Assembly: GCA_036897625.1 (NCBI GenBank)
Contig: JAYMTA010000619.1
Span: forward strand, 1-25,976
DNA from: Pelargonium cotyledonis
Taxonomy: Eukaryota; Streptophyta; Magnoliopsida; Geraniales; Geraniaceae
Length of the DNA stretch: 25,976 bases
Reading direction: 5' to 3'
The notes beneath the pieces were generated by a model that saw only the letters and a program-made list of their open reading frames with translations, ran no database searches and was not told the origin of the DNA. Made by a program: the position numbers and the translations under genes. This document shows positions 1 through 10,778 of this stretch, in pieces. The stretch's first letter is position 1. Each line of letters opens with the position of its first letter.

Positions 1-384
1 GCCAAGGTCGTCATCAAATGAGCTTATGCCAAAGGAAAAGAGTCTAAAGCGGTTTCTACTGGATGCCAACCCAAAAACCATCTTTTCCCGCGCTCCTTTT
101 TCTCGACCGCATGCATCGTCCCCAATAAGAAAAGGTCGTCAACTTCTGACCCAGGGGGCTATCTCATGAAAAGGCAGCGATCTCCCTCTCCTGAGGACCA
201 ATTTGAGGTACACGTTAAAGATTATTTCCTTGATAAAATGTCTGATTACATGGTCACTGGGCCTCCTGATGATATTGCTAGAATTAAGAATAAATTGTTC
301 CATCAACATTGCGATCTAGCGGCCGCAATCGGTGGATTGGAATTAAACGACAACCCGGGTTCGGAGGAGACTGTCCCGCATTAG
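1..384 (+). pseudogene. LINE ORF1 remnant, C-terminal part
   Basis: Reading frame 1 is open from the window edge to a TAG at 382-384 except for one TGA at 19-21. Plant L1 ORF1 encodes a gag-like nucleic-acid-binding protein that coats the element RNA; what is visible is only its poorly conserved C-terminal end. The segment is basic at first (a KRQRSPSPEDQFEVH stretch from the ATG at 166) and then acidic. No CCHC zinc knuckle is present in this part. The frame ends 14 nt before the ATG of ORF2, the usual plant LINE spacing. I assign it to ORF1 from position and frame continuity, not from a recognised domain. Confidence 0.7.
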
Positions 385-398
385 TCTCCTGAAGTATT

Positions 399-3300
399 AT
401 GATCATTATTGCTTGGAACTGTAGAGGATTGGGTCTTTCTCTACACGTTCGTCATTTAAAAGATCTAAAGAGCAAATTTAATCCCGATTTTATTTTTCTT
501 AGCGAAACTAAATGCTCTGTTGATGTTGTAAATATTAAACTTAGCGGTCTAGGCTGGACCAACTTAGTAGGAGTTGATAGTCTCGGAGCCAGAGGGGGTC
601 TTTGGATTGGCTTCTTTTCCAAAATCTCTTGGAAATCAGCCTTTCTTCATCCTAATAGTATCCGTATTTCCATCACGGAACCTAACGGCTCTGAGTGGAA
701 TTGCTATAGTTTTTATGGACCCCCATCCCTTATCGATAGAGCCTCTTACTGGGATCTTCTATCCTCTCAATTATCCTCCAACCCGTTCCCTTCCCTGCTA
801 ATTAGAGATTTCAATCAAGTTCTTAATTTTGGAGACAAATCGGGATCCCATGCTCACTCCCTCCATGGAGCTGATTCCTTTAAAATTTTCATTGGTGCTA
901 ACAAGCTTCTGAAAATCCACAAATCTGGTAACCCCTTCACCTAGTCCAACAATCGCAGTGGCGATCAGCTTGTTATGGAAAATATCGATCGTGTTTTTTG
1001 CACCCCTGAGTGGCTCTTGCAGTTTTTTGATTCTCTTGCCAAGTCCCCCCATCCTTGTTTCGGATCATAGCCCGATAGTTTTCTAAGCTAGAATTAAGAA
1101 CCCGAGTCACAAAAAGTTCTTCTTCAAAAGCATGTGGACCCACAGTCCAATGTGTGAATCCATCATCAAGGATAGTTGGGATACTCCGTTATCAGGATCT
1201 CATATGTTCAGAATGTCGCAATGGATTCTCCTTATGAAATCCAATCTGAGGAGGTGGGATAGAGATACTTTCCACAACCTGAAAGACAAAAAGAACGCCT
1301 TAGAGCTTCAAATTGCGCGGGCCTAGGATGATCTCTCCTCCATATTCTCTTCTGGAACCCATCCTGGCAATAGCTCAGAATCTTCTCTTTTCTCCCTAAA
1401 AAAAGAGTACGATTCCATCCTCAATTTGGAAGAAGAAAAATGGAAGCAAAGAGCCAAGATTAATTTCAACAATTTGGGAGACAGAAACACCAAATACTTC
1501 CATATCATTGCTAGAAAAAGAAGAGCGATTAACATGATCCACATGATTAAAGATTCGAATAGAAATTAGATTGAAAATGAAGCAGGAATCATCTCGTGAT
1601 TCTCTTCTCACTTTCTGTCCCTTTTTCAGCCCCCACCTAACCCCGAGAATTTTCTTCCTGACATTCTCCATATCTCTCAGAAAATCTCCAGATCCCTATC
1701 AGAGATCCAAAAATCTGATCTCGGTGCCCCCTTCACTGCTGAAGAGATTAAAATTGCAGTTTTCAATTTGGGAAGTCTCAAATCTCCTGGTCCAGACTGT
1801 ATCCCAGGCATTTTCTACCAGAAATACTAGAGTTCCATTGGCACCTCAGTTTCCACTGCCATCTTATCCTTCCTCAACTCAGGGTATATCCTCAAAGATT
1901 TCAATAGAACCTACATCACTCTGATTCCCAAAGTTACTGCCCCTAAAACCTTTCAGATTTCAGACCTATCAGTCTCTGCAACTTCAGCTACAAGATCGCC
2001 TCTAAGGTGCTCGCCAACAGACTGTTATCAATTCCCTTATCTCCCCGGCTCAGAATGGTTTCATTCCGGGAAGCAGAATCCAAGATAACATCATCCTGGT
2101 TAATGAAATCTTGTATTCTATCAAAAGAACAAAAAAAGGGAAAGTGTTTAAATCCGGCCTTAAAATGGATCTCTCCAAAGCTTATGACAGAGTCCGATGG
2201 GACTACTTTATCCATATCCTCAAGGCTCAAGGTTTCTCTGATAAATGGTGCCATCTCATTCACCAATGCATATCTACAGTCACCTTTTCCGTTCTGGTCA
2301 ATGGCAAATAATCGGTTTGGTTTCATCCAAAGTAATGAATCAGACAAGGAGACCATCTTTCTTCCTATCTCTTCCTGATAGTGGCTGAAGGGTTATCAGT
2401 TCTTTTGGAAGAAGCCCAGCTTAACGGTTCCATCAAAGATATCCAAATTTCTAGAGGAGGTCCCTCCATCAATCACCTGCTCTTTGCAGATGACTCCTTC
2501 ATCTTTCTCCAGTCTTCTCTTGAGTCGTGCAACAGCCTCAAGTCTATCATTCTTGCATTTGAAATTGTCTCTGGTCAATCAGTGAACAGACAAAAATTGG
2601 AATGGTTCTTCAGTCCCAACACTCCGAATAGATTCACTAGAATCTTCAAAGAATTTATTCCTTTCAAAGTCGTCTCCAACCCCGGTAGATACCTTGGGAT
2701 CCCCGATATTGGCATGATCTCCAAAAAGGTAAATGTTTGCATTCCTCAAAAAGAGAATTGAGCAGAAACTCGATGGTTGGAAACTTAATCTCCTTTCCCA
2801 AGCAGACAAGCTTATCCTCATCCAATCCACTTTGAGTTCTCTCCCTGTCTTCATCATGAATCTTTTCAATATGCCCGCGTACTTCACCAAATGGCTCGAC
2901 AGTTTTCTTGCTAAATTCTGGTGGTCTAAGTTGGGATGCTCCAAAGGCATTCATTGGATTAAGAGAAGTATCCTGGCCTGGCCCAAAGGCAAAAGAGGCA
3001 TAGACATTAGAAATACAGATCAATTTAACCAAGCCCTCCTAGCTAGTCAATTTAAGAGGATCCTTCATAACCCTGACAGCCTCATTTACAGAGTTTTGGT
3101 AGCTAAATACGGTGTCCGAAATTCTCTGTGGAATGACAAAATTAAATCCCCCAGCTCTTAGATATGGAGAAGTCTTTGCAGAGGAAAACAATTTCTTCGA
3201 AATAATATGGACTGGCAAGTTGGCGATGTCAAATCTATTAGAATCTTCAAGGATAAATGGATTAAGAGTGGGATTCCCATCAACCCCCAGCTCAATTCGA

Positions 3301-4544
3301 TCTTCCAAGAATGGGATACAGTGGATTCTCTTATAGATCCAGTCTCTAAAATCTGGAAAGAGTATACTATAAGAGAATCTTTCACCCACTCTACAGCTAA
3401 CAAAATCCTGAGTATTCCTATTCCTAAGAGAGGTCACATCAAGGATGTCCTTAAATGGGTGGACTCGTTTGATTGCAGATTCTCGGTCAAGAAAGCCTAT
3501 GATGTCAGGTTATCGTCTATGGGTAATCAACCTCCGACTCCCCCTCCCCTCTTATGGAAAAAGCTTTGGAGTGCTAAGCTTCTAGAAAAATTCAAAATTT
3601 TTTGGTGGAAAGTTTGCTATTCTGCTCTTCCCTTGGCCCGATCTCTCTTTAGGAGAAAACTTAGTCAGAATCCCTCATGCCTCAGATGCAAGCAGTCGGA
3701 GGAAACAGCAGAGCATATTATTTTTCATTGCAATCTCAGCAAAGCTTGTTGGTTCGCTTCCCCTATCAACATTCGCTCGGATTATATTGGATCATGTCTT
3801 GAGTGGATTTCGTCAATGCTACATATTATGAAGATTCATGACAAGGTTTCTCATCATCTTCTTTATTGGTCTACTGCGATTGCTTGGGAAATTTGGAAAG
3901 CTAGGAACAAGTTTCTCTTCAGAGCCGATCCTTTTGATATCAAAAAAATCTTATCAAGTGCTCAGATTTTGGTCGATAATTTCTTCAATCTCTTCGAGGA
4001 AAAAGCCCGTTGTAATGCTCTAGCTCAAAGATCAAGTATTCGCCCGCATCCTTTCAAAAATCTTTCTGATCTTACTAGGTCCGATGATGCAGATCTCTTT
4101 ATTCTTTGTTACAGATCTTTCAAAGACAATCAGGCTGGTATAGGATGGGAAATCCAAAGCAAAAGCAGAGAACCTCTGGCTAGATTTTGTAGTCCGTCTT
4201 CCGCTTCGACTGCCTTAGGAGCCGAGCTCCAAGCTGTTCTTAGTGTTTGCAACTTTATTATGGTTAACAATTTATCTAAATTTTGTATCCTTACAGATTG
4301 TCTTTTGTTACACAGGGCGATCACTCAGCGTGAGGAGAGTTTCAGTATTGGTCAGGCTGATTGCAGAGTGGCCGTGGCGGACATCACCCATGTAGTTTTC
4401 TCTTGCCTTCTCAATGACAAACTTTTGCTTGTAAAAAGACACATGGTCGCCGCTGCTCATAATCTAGCTAGTCTTGGTAGATTAGGTAGATTTAATACAT
4501 GCGTGTGTAATAATTTGAACATTGTTAGTCTTTCCAATACTTAA
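399..4544 (+). pseudogene. LINE ORF2 pseudogene: endonuclease, reverse transcriptase, zf-RVT, RNase H
   Basis: ORF2 would make the polyprotein that nicks target DNA and copies the element RNA. Endonuclease: from 399, with AWNCRG and SETK motifs; the expected GDFN reads RDFN near 810; the terminal SDHSPI motif is present near 1064-1081 but in another frame. Reverse transcriptase: LKSPGPD near 1777, FRPISLCNF near 1960, MDLSKAYDRVRWDYF near 2165, and the catalytic FADD near 2485. After about 2715 the frame stays open to 4544 apart from TAG at 3159. This part holds the zf-RVT region (LWKKLW..KFKIFWWK, then a CLRC..H..C cluster, 3553-3755) and an RNase H-like end (about 4090-4500, with AELQAV and TDC). 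Frame path: frame 3, then 1 (about 1040), 3 (about 1955), 2 (about 2050), 3 (about 2720). In-path stops: 942, 1084, 1324, 1567, 1597, 1828, 2309, 2333, 2336, 3159. It is clearly inactive. The first RNase H aspartate also appears to be missing. Confidence 0.93.
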
Positions 4545-4563
4545 TGAAACTTTTTATTAGTAT

Positions 4564-4588
4564 CAAAAAAAAGAAGAAGAAAGAAATA
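4564..4588 (+). other. A-rich tail of the LINE
   Basis: A run of eight or more A is followed by AAG-rich sequence right after a very short 3' UTR. This fits the 3' end made by target-primed reverse transcription and fixes the right edge of the element. The boundary with the flanking DNA is fuzzy. Confidence 0.65.
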
Positions 4589-5348
4589 GAATTGCTGTAG
4601 CACAAATATAATACAACTCAAATTAATATACAAACAATTAAAATGGAGGGCAGCTGTAACTCAGATGTCCCAATTTGGCTGCCAATGCTATTAGACTTCG
4701 TGTGGATATCAATTGGTTAGTCGAAACTTCAACTGTTTAATTATTCTCGTCTTTTTAAAGGTTACTTGCACTTTTTGTTTTCTCTCATCGGTAATATGGT
4801 ATATACAGTAAAATGATTTGCCCTCTCAATGTTCTCATTTCGGTCTATTGGCAAAGTTAATAACTAGTATAAGTAATATTATTTTCTTTTATCAGTCCTA
4901 TACCTCATCGGTTTCTTTGCAAAGTCATAATAAGTTTGCACAGCCAGGTTAATTTTTTTAGTCGAATTGGTTATAAAAAAAAAAGAAGTAATTTATAGTA
5001 GTAAGTAAATAAGTGCAATTAGTAGAGAGATGTTGAAATGTAATAATCCTTAATTAGTTTAAGTGAATAATACATGTGTTGAGGTTTATTGAATGTTGAT
5101 TTGTTGGCCAACAATCCACATTCACATGTCACACTCCTACCCAGCTTCTCTTTCTGTCTAAAGATTTGTAAAGGAAAAGGTTTTATTGATATTATAGATT
5201 TAGTGTCCAAGAAACAACTCAAGCACATGCACATTTTTCCTCTTCTCTTCTGATGCTCAATCAACATCATAACAAATACCTGCTATCAAGCAACACACAT
5301 GCACTCTATTATCCTGTTATTGCATACAAGTTTGTACATTTTAGTTTT

Positions 5349-5407
5349 TACTTCATCCGTCAAAAATGCAAGAGAAACATGACACTTATTTTAGAACGAA
5401 TGGAGTA
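5349..5407. repeat. Degenerate Stowaway-like MITE remnant
   Basis: The left end CTTCATCCGT and the right end ACGAATGGAG are inverted copies of each other with two mismatches (both transitions). Each is flanked outside by TA. Short terminal repeats reading CTCCNTCCGT with a TA target duplication are typical of Stowaway/Tc1-mariner MITEs. At only 55 bp between the TAs this would be an internally deleted copy. It has no coding content. Confidence 0.5.
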
Positions 5408-7125
5408 ATTAACTTGTGTCAAATCACAAATGATTGCGTAAAATTTGAAATAGTCTTATATTGCACACATAGTCATGTGTTGACACCTGAACGGTCATGC
5501 ATCTTTAATGATCAAACTTTACATATACTTTCTATTTGAGTATGTTTTAGACCTAGGGTACGTATAAAAGGTGTTCTCCTCGTTGTGTTCTAGGGGAGTG
5601 TGTGAGAAAATCGACATTAGAACAAAAAAAGGGCTAGAACACCGTAAGTTTGGTGAGAGCAAAACACGAGTGATAGAGGCGCTAATTGTGTGCATGCTTC
5701 TCATTAAATAAATCAAGCTCTGAAACATGACAATCATTAATACAATCTTTCGAGTGTCACCCATGAACGTAGGCTGTAAAGTCAAATCACGTAAATATCG
5801 TGTATTTTTTTTAATAGTTGATTAATCTTAATTCAATTTTCACTTGTCTACACTCTGATGAAAGATCCAAACCTTTGTCTTGTAACATTACATGTCGATA
5901 TTGGGGCAAATGTTGTAGTAAAGTAGCAAGTACATTATCAAAAAGCAATTGTGTTTGTGAGAGAAATTTATGGGTAATAGTTAAAAACTTGAAAAAACAG
6001 AAAAGAGAAAGAAAAGGGGACCACAGCCAGACCTCTCTCTCATTTTTCCTTTAATGTGCATAACTTTTAGTAACTAGTTGTAGTATAATTTTTGAATACT
6101 AACATCTAAGAACAAAATACATAGTGAGACGCATTGATCAATCATTTCCAATATTCTATTTTTAGTGAATATCATTTCCAAGATTTTGTCCATTTCAATA
6201 TGTATAGCTGGTTTCATTTGGGAGCTAAGCTATAGCTACAGCTAATTAGATATGCACAGCCCAATAATAGGAAGCTAATCACAACATATCACATCACAAA
6301 TTTTATTTTAATTGAACATAATTTTATTGAGCTCCATCATGTTTGTTTCGTAACTCTACTAGGAGATGCAAATTGGCCGACCCCAAAGATATTTTCAGGA
6401 TCATTAAAATCATATTCGGTAAATCGTTACAATTTATCTCGTTTCAATCGAGAATTCTCGTAGAGCTCCTCCGAATAAGACAAAGAAAAGAGTTAATTGA
6501 ATAATTTTCAATAGAGTGGGAATGGATAGAAATTTCCGCATTTGGTGTATTGAGTTTTCAAGACAACTCATTTTAATCGCTATGAAGCTGTAGGTTTCTT
6601 GAATGCAAAGATTGATGATGGTGATCATATATTCATTGATATAGGCTTGAGATGAAAGACAAAAATTGTAATAAAATGAGGTCCATGAAAAAAGGAGTTG
6701 CAGTAGCTATAACCAATCCAAAACATGGTATGGCCCATGCATTTTATTTTCTCTTTCTTTTAATTTGCTGGCAGTTTCAGACGCACAGTGCTCTCAGGAT
6801 CTGCACTGCTCATATAGCATCTGCACAATCATCATAGCTGCCAATGCCTCAACAGAACAACAAAACTGCCTACGAAGTCTTGTCAATGGAACATTGTTCT
6901 AATATCTCAAAGTCCAAACCTTATTCGGAATTCAAGATATTTAAACCGCTTGATCCTACAAAATTCGGTTAAAAGAACTTCTTACCTTTTGCATAGTTGA
7001 ATGTCTATAGACGTTTAGTCAAAAGTTGTTTGACCGTTAGATACTAGAGATACACGAGATTTGACACGAGTTTTCTTCGCATAAGGATGTATGCTCTTGC
7101 AAATTTTCAATTCATTCCTAAAATT

Positions 7126-7513
7126 GCTTGATTTGGTAATGGTTGATGACCATCACAGCTCAAATTCATTAATTCTTTGATTGAATACCAACTCTCTTCA
7201 TCAACCACCATCTTCTATTGGTTTTGGTTCTATTAACAAGGAAGAAACGCACGTTATGGTTGATGTAGAGAAAAAATAAATCGGTCTCAATTTAAGATAA
7301 ACTTATTTTTATCGTATGCGATAGACCATAATATATTCACTGTAAATTTTATAGTTAAGTATACATAAGTTCACTATATATTGTAGTCCTTTCTAGTTTC
7401 AACGATCGACCTTTGTACAATCGATGAACCAAGATTGATACCGGTCTACCGGTTAGACATGTAATAATCGAACAACATTTTTGTATTACCACTATACACT
7501 ACCAAACAAGCCC
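7126..7513. repeat. Possible hAT-like MITE
   Basis: GCTTGATTTGGTA at 7126 and ACCAAACAAGCCC at 7501-7513 are nearly inverted copies (one inserted base). Ends reading GGGCTTGTTTGG occur in several plant MITE families. No clean target-site duplication is visible, and the inner sequence is only AT-rich DNA with GATCG/CGATC boxes. The element would sit just upstream of the XTH core promoter. Confidence 0.28.
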
Positions 7514-7690
7514 TTCATCGTCCAGAAACCTTCCCAGCAACACACTGTTGTTAACAGTCAAGCCCTCCCCGCAACCACACATTATTATAGGCTCATACCT
7601 GTATTGGTTTAGTATTTTATTTTAAACTCTGGTTCAGTCTGAAATAAATTACACGTTTTGAATTCAAAAAACTACCCTTCACATGATCGC

Positions 7691-7697
7691 TATAAAA
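7691..7697 (+). promoter_or_regulatory. TATA box of the XTH gene
   Basis: TATAAAA followed by a C/T-rich stretch is a typical plant core promoter with a pyrimidine patch. Transcription would start near 7720, giving a leader of about 170 nt before the ATG at 7894. No other TATA-like site fits as well. Confidence 0.65.
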
Positions 7698-7778
7698 AGC
7701 CCCTCCCTCTCCTCGCTTCTCCGCATATCCCATCTTCTCTCACCTTTCTTCAACCTCTCTCTTCTAGGGATCTATTTG

Positions 7779-7829
<51 letters not shown>

Positions 7830-7831
7830 AC
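7779..7831 (+). repeat. (CT)n/(CA)n compound microsatellite in XTH leader
   Basis: About 13 CT units run directly into about 13 CA units. It lies between the TATA box and the ATG, so it is probably transcribed as part of the 5' UTR. CT tracts are common in plant leaders. Its length probably varies between individuals. Confidence 0.9.
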
Positions 7832-7893
7832 TAATTATTTGATGTTTTGACAAGTTTCTTATGGTTCTTGCTCTTTGGTTTTGCAGATTAAAA

Positions 7894-9641
7894 ATGGGTT
7901 CCACACAGTTGTGGACTCTGTGTCTTGGTCTTCTGCTGATGGCTTCTGGGACAATGGGTGCTGCTCCAAGAAAGCCTGTGGATGTTCCTTTTGGAAGAAA
8001 CTATGTGCCCACTTGGGCTTTTGATCACATCAAGTACTTCAATGGAGGAAATGAGATTCAGCTCCTTCTTGATAAATACACTGGTAACTGTTCTATGATC
8101 AATCATAAAAATGTTCCTTTTTCTTCTTAATTTTTGGTTAACAGTTTGGTTTTGGTTTCATTTTCTTTAAAGGCACTGGATTCCAATCCAAAGGTTCCTA
8201 CTTGTTTGGTCACTTCAGTATGCAAATCAAGCTGGTTCCTGGTGATTCTGCTGGAACTGTCACTGCCTTTTATGTTAGTAGCTCTGTTCTCTGTTTCTTT
8301 GATTCTATCATCTTTCTCTTCACATCACAGTATCGTGAAAACAATTTTTTGTTTTTGGTTTTTGTTTTTGCAGCTATCTTCTCAAAACTCAGAGCATGAT
8401 GAGATAGATTTTGAGTTTTTGGGCAACAGGACAGGACAGCCCTACATTCTCCAAACAAATGTGTTCACTGGTGGCAAAGGAGACAGAGAACAGAGGATTT
8501 ACCTCTGGTTTGACCCAACTCAGGCCTACCATTCCTACTCTGTTCTCTGGAATTTGTACCAGATTGTGTAAGTTTTCTTCTTTGCATTCATTTCTCTTGA
8601 TTCATTTCAAGAACCACCCATCACCAACCTAACCACTCTCCTTAACTATACATTTTTTCAATTTAACCACCCTAATCAATGACAAGGGTTACTTTTTCTT
8701 TTTCATTACTGTTGAAAGCCTTTGACAATCATTGTCCTTTTTCCCCTGCCTAATTCAAACAAGAAGCTAATGATTGTTCTAGCCTATCTTGAGGTTTGGA
8801 GTATGGGTTTCAGGTTATGCAAGTTGCGTTAATATTTGGTAGATAGAGTTTTATCGCTTTTGGGGCCGTTTGCAATGATGATTAGACTGAATGTGGTATG
8901 ATTCAAAAATACAGATCACTAAAGTTTTGTCGCTCTTGCGGTATAACTGAAGGACTCTCATGTTCATCACGGACCCACTTGGTTGATATAAGGAAATAGC
9001 AATCAAGCAGTGTGGTTTTTGTGGTGGGTCACTCATTTCATTGTAGTTGAACAATGAACAGTCTCATCAATATCAACATCCAATCTTTAGCCAAAAACAC
9101 AAACCCCATGGAACCAGCTCACACACCTCTGTTTTTCAACATAGTCTAGTCTTAGTCCTAGTTGTTCACTAACTTCTCCAAGATTTGCTGCACACACAAC
9201 AACTAGCAAATTGTACTGAGAGTGACTGGTTTCAATGGCAGGTTCTTTGTGGACGACATACCAATCAGAGTGTTCAAGAACTGCAAAGACTTGGGAGTGA
9301 AGTTCCCATTCGACCAGCCAATGAAGATCTACTCGAGCCTCTGGACCGCCGACGATTGGGCCACAAGGGGCGGTCTGGAGAAGACGGATTGGTCTAAAGC
9401 TCCATTCATTGCCTCCTACAAAAGCTTCCACATTGATGGCTGCGAGGCCTCGGTTCAGGCCAAGTTCTGTGCCACTCAGGGCAAGAGATGGTGGGATCAG
9501 AAGGAGTTTCAGGATCTTGATGCCTACCAGTACAGGAGGCTCCAATGGATCCGCACGAAATACACTATCTATAACTATTGCACCGATAGGACCCGATACG
9601 CTTCTCTTCCACCAGAGTGCAAGAGAGACAGAGACGTATGA
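7894..9641 (+). CDS. XTH: Xyloglucan endotransglucosylase/hydrolase, XTH5-like
   Basis: Exons are 7894-8083, 8173-8273, 8374-8567 and 9242-9641, joining to a 294-aa protein of normal family length. The enzyme (GH16 family) is secreted and cuts and religates xyloglucan chains in the cell wall, loosening or reinforcing it during growth. Residues 1-22 are a hydrophobic signal peptide. The catalytic motif [10 protein letters not shown] is at residues 105-114, with E107 the expected nucleophile and E111 the acid/base. An N-glycosylation site NRT follows at 115-117, as in most XTHs. The C-terminal XET_C region has the [11 protein letters not shown] stretch and paired cysteines (NYC..PPEC). The sequence is closest in my memory to Arabidopsis XTH4/XTH5. 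The ATG at 7894 (AAAAATGGG) is chosen because it begins the family-like signal peptide; an in-frame ATG at 7861 would add 11 residues. Intron 3 (674 nt) is the longest. Endotransglucosylase rather than hydrolase activity is expected for this subgroup. The orthology call is from recollection. Confidence 0.96.
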
Positions 9642-9797
9642 GAAAATTAAGAATTCAGTTTTTATATCCAATTACTGTCATTGTTGCTAAAGTTTGGTTC
9701 CTTCATTAATCTATGATCAATGTAACTTGTGTGTATTGTATTTTTATTCTTTAAAGTGGGTATTGTTGTATACTATGGTGTTTGTACTTGTCAATTC

Positions 9798-9803
9798 AAT
9801 GAA
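9798..9803 (+). terminator. Probable polyadenylation signal of XTH
   Basis: AATGAA in a T-rich then A-rich context lies about 155 nt after the stop codon, in the usual place for a plant near-upstream element. Plant signals are loose, so this is only a suggestion. Confidence 0.35.
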
Positions 9804-10778
9804 ATGAAAATAATTATATTTATTATGTGGGTGTTTTATTCGCGTGATTTTTTTTTTTATTATAATTTTTTTGAAGTTTTGTTGTTGGCTTTACGTGAAG
9901 GTCTGTAAAATGACAAAACAGAGGAAAACAGAGCATGGCAGGGGTGTGCATGAAAATGAGGACAAGGCAGTTTGTAGTTGTTTGAACTGTAGTCCAAAAT
10001 AAACTACATGAGTAGAGTAGTGGCATCTCCTTGAATTTAGGATGTTTCTCACTTCTGAAGGTAGCGTCACCCTAAACCCACCCCATAAATCTACCCCATA
10101 CCGTCAACAAAGCGGCTCGAACCTAAGCAACTTTAGCCTAGAAACATACATGAATTCTCATGCACACGGGTAACAAAAGAGAAGGAAAAAATAATGAAAA
10201 GGAGAAGAAATGTTGACGGATGGCTCTGAAGCTTGAGATGGCGAAAGGTTTATTACCATTATCTACTCATTTTATACCGAACAACAAACTGCTCAAAACG
10301 GACCTAAATCCTAATAGTTTCTGCAAGATCTTGCTGTTTCATTCATGGTGAATTTAAAATACAATGCTGGTTATACTCGAACACCATATTTTCACAAGAC
10401 TTAGCCTCAAAAACAAAATTCTCAAAAAGTATCGAACAAAGCTGACATGCACTCTAAGGAGGACAAATGACAAAAAGTACAATGGATAAAACGAACACCA
10501 ATGATGCCTTGCATTATTTGAAATCCGAGTACAACCGGTCCATATAAGGAAGAAAAAGAGGCGGACCAAGTACAACAATGGATAAAACGAACACCAATGA
10601 TGCCTTGCATTATTTCAAATCCGAGTACAACCTACAGTTCATATAAAGAAGAAAAAGAAAGGCGGACCAAGTACAACAATGGATAATCTAGAGCTAAAAT
10701 ACTCAACAGTTCTCATCAAATAGTAGCGGTTCTTTTATGAAACTGAATCACTATATGACATAGATGCATGATTCCTAC
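9804..10778. other. Spacer between convergent XTH and PP2C genes
   Basis: No gene is supported. The part next to 10778 should be the PP2C 3' UTR on the - strand. The segment contains the tandem duplication at 10480-10690. Otherwise nothing is recognisable. Confidence 0.55.
10480..10690. repeat. Tandem duplication, two units of 96 and 101 bp plus a partial third
   Basis: Unit 1 is 10480-10575, unit 2 is 10576-10676, and a third copy starts at 10677 and breaks off after about 10 bases. Each unit begins CAATGGATAA. The units agree at about nine bases in ten; differences are a few substitutions and small insertions (for example ACCGGTCC against ACCTACAGTTC). The repeat lies 90-300 bp beyond the PP2C stop codon and may be part of its 3' UTR. 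It has no inverted ends and no coding look. Confidence 0.9.

Larger units (their letters stand above)
1..4588 (+). mobile_element. Decayed L1-type LINE (non-LTR retrotransposon), 5' end outside window
   Basis: The order is that of a plant L1 element: the end of an ORF1, a short gap, then ORF2 with an apurinic-type endonuclease, a reverse transcriptase, a zinc-binding region and an RNase H domain. ORF2 ends at 4544, followed by about 20 nt of 3' UTR and an A-rich tail at about 4564-4588. No LTRs, integrase or protease were seen, which argues against a Ty1/copia or gypsy element. ORF2 changes frame four times and carries about ten stop codons, so the copy cannot move by itself. The start lies left of base 1, so target-site duplications cannot be tested. 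Family assignment rests on domain order and motifs. The exact tail end is uncertain because the flank is also A-rich. Confidence 0.93.
4589..7690. other. AT-rich intergenic spacer between LINE and XTH gene
   Basis: No supported gene was found in about 3.1 kb. Open frames here are short, AT-rich and match no family I know. It holds a small Stowaway-like inverted-repeat remnant (5349-5407) and a possible MITE ending in ACCAAACAAGCCC (about 7126-7513). The last few hundred bases are the likely XTH promoter. The rest shows nothing recognisable. Confidence 0.6.

Noticed and set aside
399-944. Stand-alone endonuclease/exonuclease-phosphatase gene
   Set aside because: The frame continues past the TAG with the rest of the LINE endonuclease and then a reverse transcriptase, so it is part of ORF2.
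6434-6628. Possible gene fragment in the LINE-XTH spacer
   Set aside because: The 64-codon frame shows no motif and no splice partner; treated as AT-rich spacer.
7844-7893. Intron in the XTH leader ending at TTTGCAG (7880-7886)
   Set aside because: The acceptor looks good, but between the TATA box and 7880 the only GT dinucleotides are at about 7844 and 7854, giving an intron under 45 nt, too short for plants.
9087-9671. 194-codon open frame on the - strand over XTH exon 4
   Set aside because: It is the antisense shadow of the conserved XTH exon and has no known domain.
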